In this document: positions 61,745 through 64,000 of the stretch, piece by piece | Numbering within the stretch: position 1 is the stretch's first letter | How the letters are laid out: each line of letters opens with the position of its first letter | DNA from: Dictyoglomus thermophilum H-6-12 | GTDB taxonomy: Bacteria > Dictyoglomota > Dictyoglomia > Dictyoglomales > Dictyoglomaceae | Assembly (NCBI RefSeq): GCF_000020965.1 | Contig: NC_011297.1 | Location: 1,522,525 to 1,586,524, forward strand | DNA length: 64,000 nt | Direction: 5' to 3' | Position numbers and translations under genes: made by a program | Notes under the pieces: generated by a model | Databases searched by the model: none | What the model saw: the letters and a program-made list of their open reading frames with translations, nothing else | What the model was told of the DNA's origin: nothing

Positions 61745-62967
61745 GATATCACCTCTAAAAAGGCTTCTACTCTTGTTTTAATCTGTTCCTTTGGAAAATT
61801 AAGCTCATCCACCAGATCTCCATCAATAACTATCGAAGGAATACCCTCTGATACAAGCTTTTGCCTAATTATATAGGCTGGAACAGATCCTTGTCTACAT
61901 CCCCACTGATTAAAAATTATTACCCCATCAGCTTTATATTTTTCCACATTCTCCAAAGCCGTATTTACTCTATCTTCTAAAGTTGAGAATGCTTTAAAAT
62001 TTACCAACTTTTTGGCAAGAGATTCAAAGGGATTGCTCACATCAAGTTTCTCCCAGGAGATAGAGGTAGATTCTTCAAAAACAATATATGCACCCTTGCT
62101 ATTCAACCATTGAAAGAAATCTGTTTTAAAATAAGGACCAAGGTGCATCCAATATAATCTTACCTTTGGCTCTATTATATCTCCCCTTTTTATTCTTTCT
62201 TTTATTTCATCTCTAAGACTTTTAAAAAACTCAACTCCATATTTAGAGCCAAAAACAGAAAAAATCATTCCTGCATAATCTAAAAAGTTTTTACCATCCA
62301 TTACTACATACTCTCTCCTAAGATCTTTTATCTCTTCAAAATATTTATAAGCCTCATTAGATAAAGTAATAGCCTTTTTAAGCCTATTTATTCCGTCTTT
62401 CACTCCAAGCCTCTTAGTAAGGTTATAGTACAACATTTCAATTTGGGAGGCCAAGTAATCTATATCTTCATAAGAATCTATTATGTAAATCTCTCCTCCA
62501 TTTAGATCTTTTGTAAGAGCAAAAGAAAATACAGGAGAAAAACACGGTTTTGTATAGCTTACTAAAAAATCAGGCGTGGGAAAAATTTTTAGTTTTGATA
62601 ATCCTACAACTCCCCTATGTACACTACATACATCAGAATTCCCTAAAATTGCCTCACTCTCAGAAAGAGCCCTTCTTATTAAACCAAAAGCAGCCAAAAA
62701 ACCTGCTGCCACCTCCGGAAGAAGAGGATACATATCAAGGGCATAAAATATCTCTGAAGGGGCAAAAATATTCATCATAATTTTTTTACTTTTCTTACTG
62801 TAAACATGCTTTACAAGATCTAATGCATATAAATAAGAAATTTTGGTTACCTTATCTTCCCTATATTTTGCTCTAATGAACATTCTTGCCCCCAAATAGA
62901 AAAGGGGAAAATTCACAGCACTCTTTATAATATTTGATTTCTCATAAATTATTTTTTCTACGTTCAT
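61741..62967 (-). CDS. 2-hydroxyacyl-CoA dehydratase-like subunit (HgdB/DUF-type), larger
   Basis: The 408-residue protein is of the HgdA/HgdB/BcrB/C fold. Cys are at NSDVCSVHRG, YTKPCFSPVFS, and FNQWGCRQGS, candidates for [4Fe-4S] ligands. The usual N-terminal cluster Cys is replaced in IFAPSEIFYALD. The C-terminal KTRVEAFLEVIS resembles the end of its partner (RTRVEAFMEMI), showing that the two subunits are homologues. It overlaps both neighbours (26 and 4 bases), so the three are made together. Substrate is unknown. Confidence 0.85.
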   Translation of the reverse strand: MNVEKIIYEKSNIIKSAVNFPLFYLGARMFIRAKYREDKVTKISYLYALDLVKHVYSKKSKKIMMNIFAPSEIFYALDMYPLLPEVAAGFLAAFGLIRRALSESEAILGNSDVCSVHRGVVGLSKLKIFPTPDFLVSYTKPCFSPVFSFALTKDLNGGEIYIIDSYEDIDYLASQIEMLYYNLTKRLGVKDGINRLKKAITLSNEAYKYFEEIKDLRREYVVMDGKNFLDYAGMIFSVFGSKYGVEFFKSLRDEIKERIKRGDIIEPKVRLYWMHLGPYFKTDFFQWLNSKGAYIVFEESTSISWEKLDVSNPFESLAKKLVNFKAFSTLEDRVNTALENVEKYKADGVIIFNQWGCRQGSVPAYIIRQKLVSEGIPSIVIDGDLVDELNFPKEQIKTRVEAFLEVIS

Positions 62968-63961
62968 AGATCATCTCCATGAAAGCTTCAACTCTTGTTC
63001 TTATTTGTCCCTTATTTCCCAGGGTATAATCGTCTTCGATTAAAAGAACTGGAAGATCTAAACCTTTTAAAGCCTCTCTTAATCTTCCTACTTGATAAAT
63101 GAGGGGATCACAAAACTTCAAAAGATAAATAATAACACCATCAATATTTCCTTTTAAATCTTTGATCAAATTGATTCTCTTTTCCTGATCTAAATTTCTC
63201 ACACAGGTAACCCTTCTAAGATAGTACTTAGAAAGGGCATAAAATGGATCTTCATGATAATTTTTAATCTCTTCTAAAGAATTTCCCCCAAAACAAGCAT
63301 CAAGATATATAACTTCAATACCTAATTCACTCAAATAATTGACAAAATCAAGGGGAAACATTGAAGAAAGCAAATAAACTCTTAACCCATTACTATTCCT
63401 TATAGGTCTAGAAGAAGTAAAAGAATTCCCTGTAAGGAGAGAAAGAATAAAGAGGGGATCTCCTAACCTATTTCTTTTAATCTCCCTTCTCAAAGAATTA
63501 TAAAAATCAATTACTTCTACAAGTTTTTCAAACTTTATATCTTCGCTAAGATCTTGATAAAATGCTTTAAGTTCCTCTGAAAAATATCTCACAGCTTCCT
63601 CATCTCTATTAAATGGGATTTTTAAAAAGTAAATTTTTTCAGAAATATCTAAATTTCTCCAACATTCGTATATTCTCTTTGAAGAATCACAACCATCGGT
63701 GAGGACAACCTTTTCCAATCTTAATTCATTTCTTAAAATATACTCATTTACATTCCTAATATATGGACAAAAATATTTTGGATATAATTCATCGGTTCTT
63801 TCGGGATATGATTGGGGAAAAATCAAAGGAAGGGGATTAAAATCTGAAGCAGAAATAATCTCAGGGGGTACGTAGGAACACATATATCCCACGTAACCCC
63901 CCAAATTAATTTTCTCTTTTATATAAGAATAGTAACTATAATAATCACTCAACTCCTCCAT
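62942..63961 (-). CDS. 2-hydroxyacyl-CoA dehydratase-like subunit (HgdB-like), smaller
   Basis: The 339-residue protein begins with YVGYMCSYVPPEIISASDFNPLPL, a typical HgdB-family entry with its first cluster Cys (about residue 28). It continues with LTDGCDSSKRIYECW and LKFCDPLIYQV, giving a full three-Cys set. It is the first gene of the trio, with an extended -10 only nine bases before the ATG (leaderless arrangement). No CoA-transferase or acyl-CoA dehydrogenase gene is adjacent, so the classical amino-acid fermentation role is not supported. Confidence 0.85.
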   Translation of the reverse strand: MEELSDYYSYYSYIKEKINLGGYVGYMCSYVPPEIISASDFNPLPLIFPQSYPERTDELYPKYFCPYIRNVNEYILRNELRLEKVVLTDGCDSSKRIYECWRNLDISEKIYFLKIPFNRDEEAVRYFSEELKAFYQDLSEDIKFEKLVEVIDFYNSLRREIKRNRLGDPLFILSLLTGNSFTSSRPIRNSNGLRVYLLSSMFPLDFVNYLSELGIEVIYLDACFGGNSLEEIKNYHEDPFYALSKYYLRRVTCVRNLDQEKRINLIKDLKGNIDGVIIYLLKFCDPLIYQVGRLREALKGLDLPVLLIEDDYTLGNKGQIRTRVEAFMEMIYERRKNNL

Positions 63962-63970
63962 TTAAGAAAA

Positions 63971-63979
63971 ATTATATCA
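63971..63979 (-). promoter_or_regulatory. Extended -10 for the dehydratase-like operon (leaderless arrangement)
   Basis: TGATATAAT on the minus strand ends nine bases before the ATG at 63961, so the transcript should begin within about four bases of the start codon. The sequence beyond shows no clear -35 before the window ends. Confidence 0.5.
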
Positions 63980-64000
63980 CAAAAACTACTTTACTCCTTT

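Overview
The window is a strongly AT-rich, gene-dense bacterial chromosome segment. It looks like an anaerobic, saccharolytic thermophile, most likely Dictyoglomus. That assignment rests on an oxygen-independent (class III) ribonucleotide reductase, several radical SAM enzymes, a bridging-[4Fe-4S] activase system, and many hemicellulases combined with peptide-type (Dpp/Opp) sugar importers. It is inference from gene content and family resemblance, not from a database search.

Layout. 1-5780: mixed housekeeping genes (start of a solute-binding/sensor protein, PrsW-type protease, HAD hydrolase, 2-hydroxyacid dehydrogenase, cysS, a diguanylate cyclase). 5863-6265: tRNA-Ser(CGA) abutting a DUF1232 gene with no 5' end. 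6314-7420: a xylose-isomerase-like enzyme. 7564-10643: nrdR-nrdD-nrdG behind a promoter carrying two NrdR-box-like sites. 10635-13262: an MFS transporter and a DUF4388 protein. 13366-21464: a Dpp-type importer with a carbohydrate-binding lipoprotein and a divergent LacI regulator. 21476-24119: a nuclease-fold protein, a radical SAM/SPASM enzyme, a DUF6485 protein and a cation efflux protein. 24238-27369: GH67 alpha-glucuronidase with a UroD-superfamily protein. 27649-30673: an MBL-fold protein, an FmdB zinc ribbon, a DUF362 ferredoxin protein and a macro-domain protein. 30747-38847: a second Dpp-type importer with a GH3 glycosidase. 39107-43180: radical SAM/SPASM, winged-helix membrane protein, GT4 glycosyltransferase and Nif3-like protein. 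43322-60954: an arabinan/arabinose region (isomerase, AraD, two GH51, GH43, two CUT1 importers without ATPases, two LacI regulators). 60959-63961: a 2-hydroxyacyl-CoA-dehydratase-like trio.

How the parts fit. Xylan side: secreted and lipid-anchored binding proteins feed two importers, GH67 and GH3 trim the oligosaccharides inside the cell, and the isomerase handles the released pentose. Four promoters in this set carry similar CG-centred LacI-type sites, suggesting one xylan regulon, possibly run by the LacI gene at 20436. Arabinan side: secreted GH43 and a large secreted GH51 cut arabinan outside, CUT1 permeases import fragments, and cytoplasmic GH51, a FucI-type isomerase and AraD process L-arabinose. 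A different, CG-less operator (consensus about ACTARAATTTNTAGT) recurs there.

Most notable observations: a perfect 17-bp inverted repeat that can bury the ribosome binding site and start codon of the macro-domain gene, with an extended -10 promoter in its loop; a LacI protein missing its hinge helix, near operators without a central CG; a tRNA joined to a headless gene; a xylose-isomerase homologue with His at a metal-ligand position; and hairpins directly after all four complete binding-protein genes.
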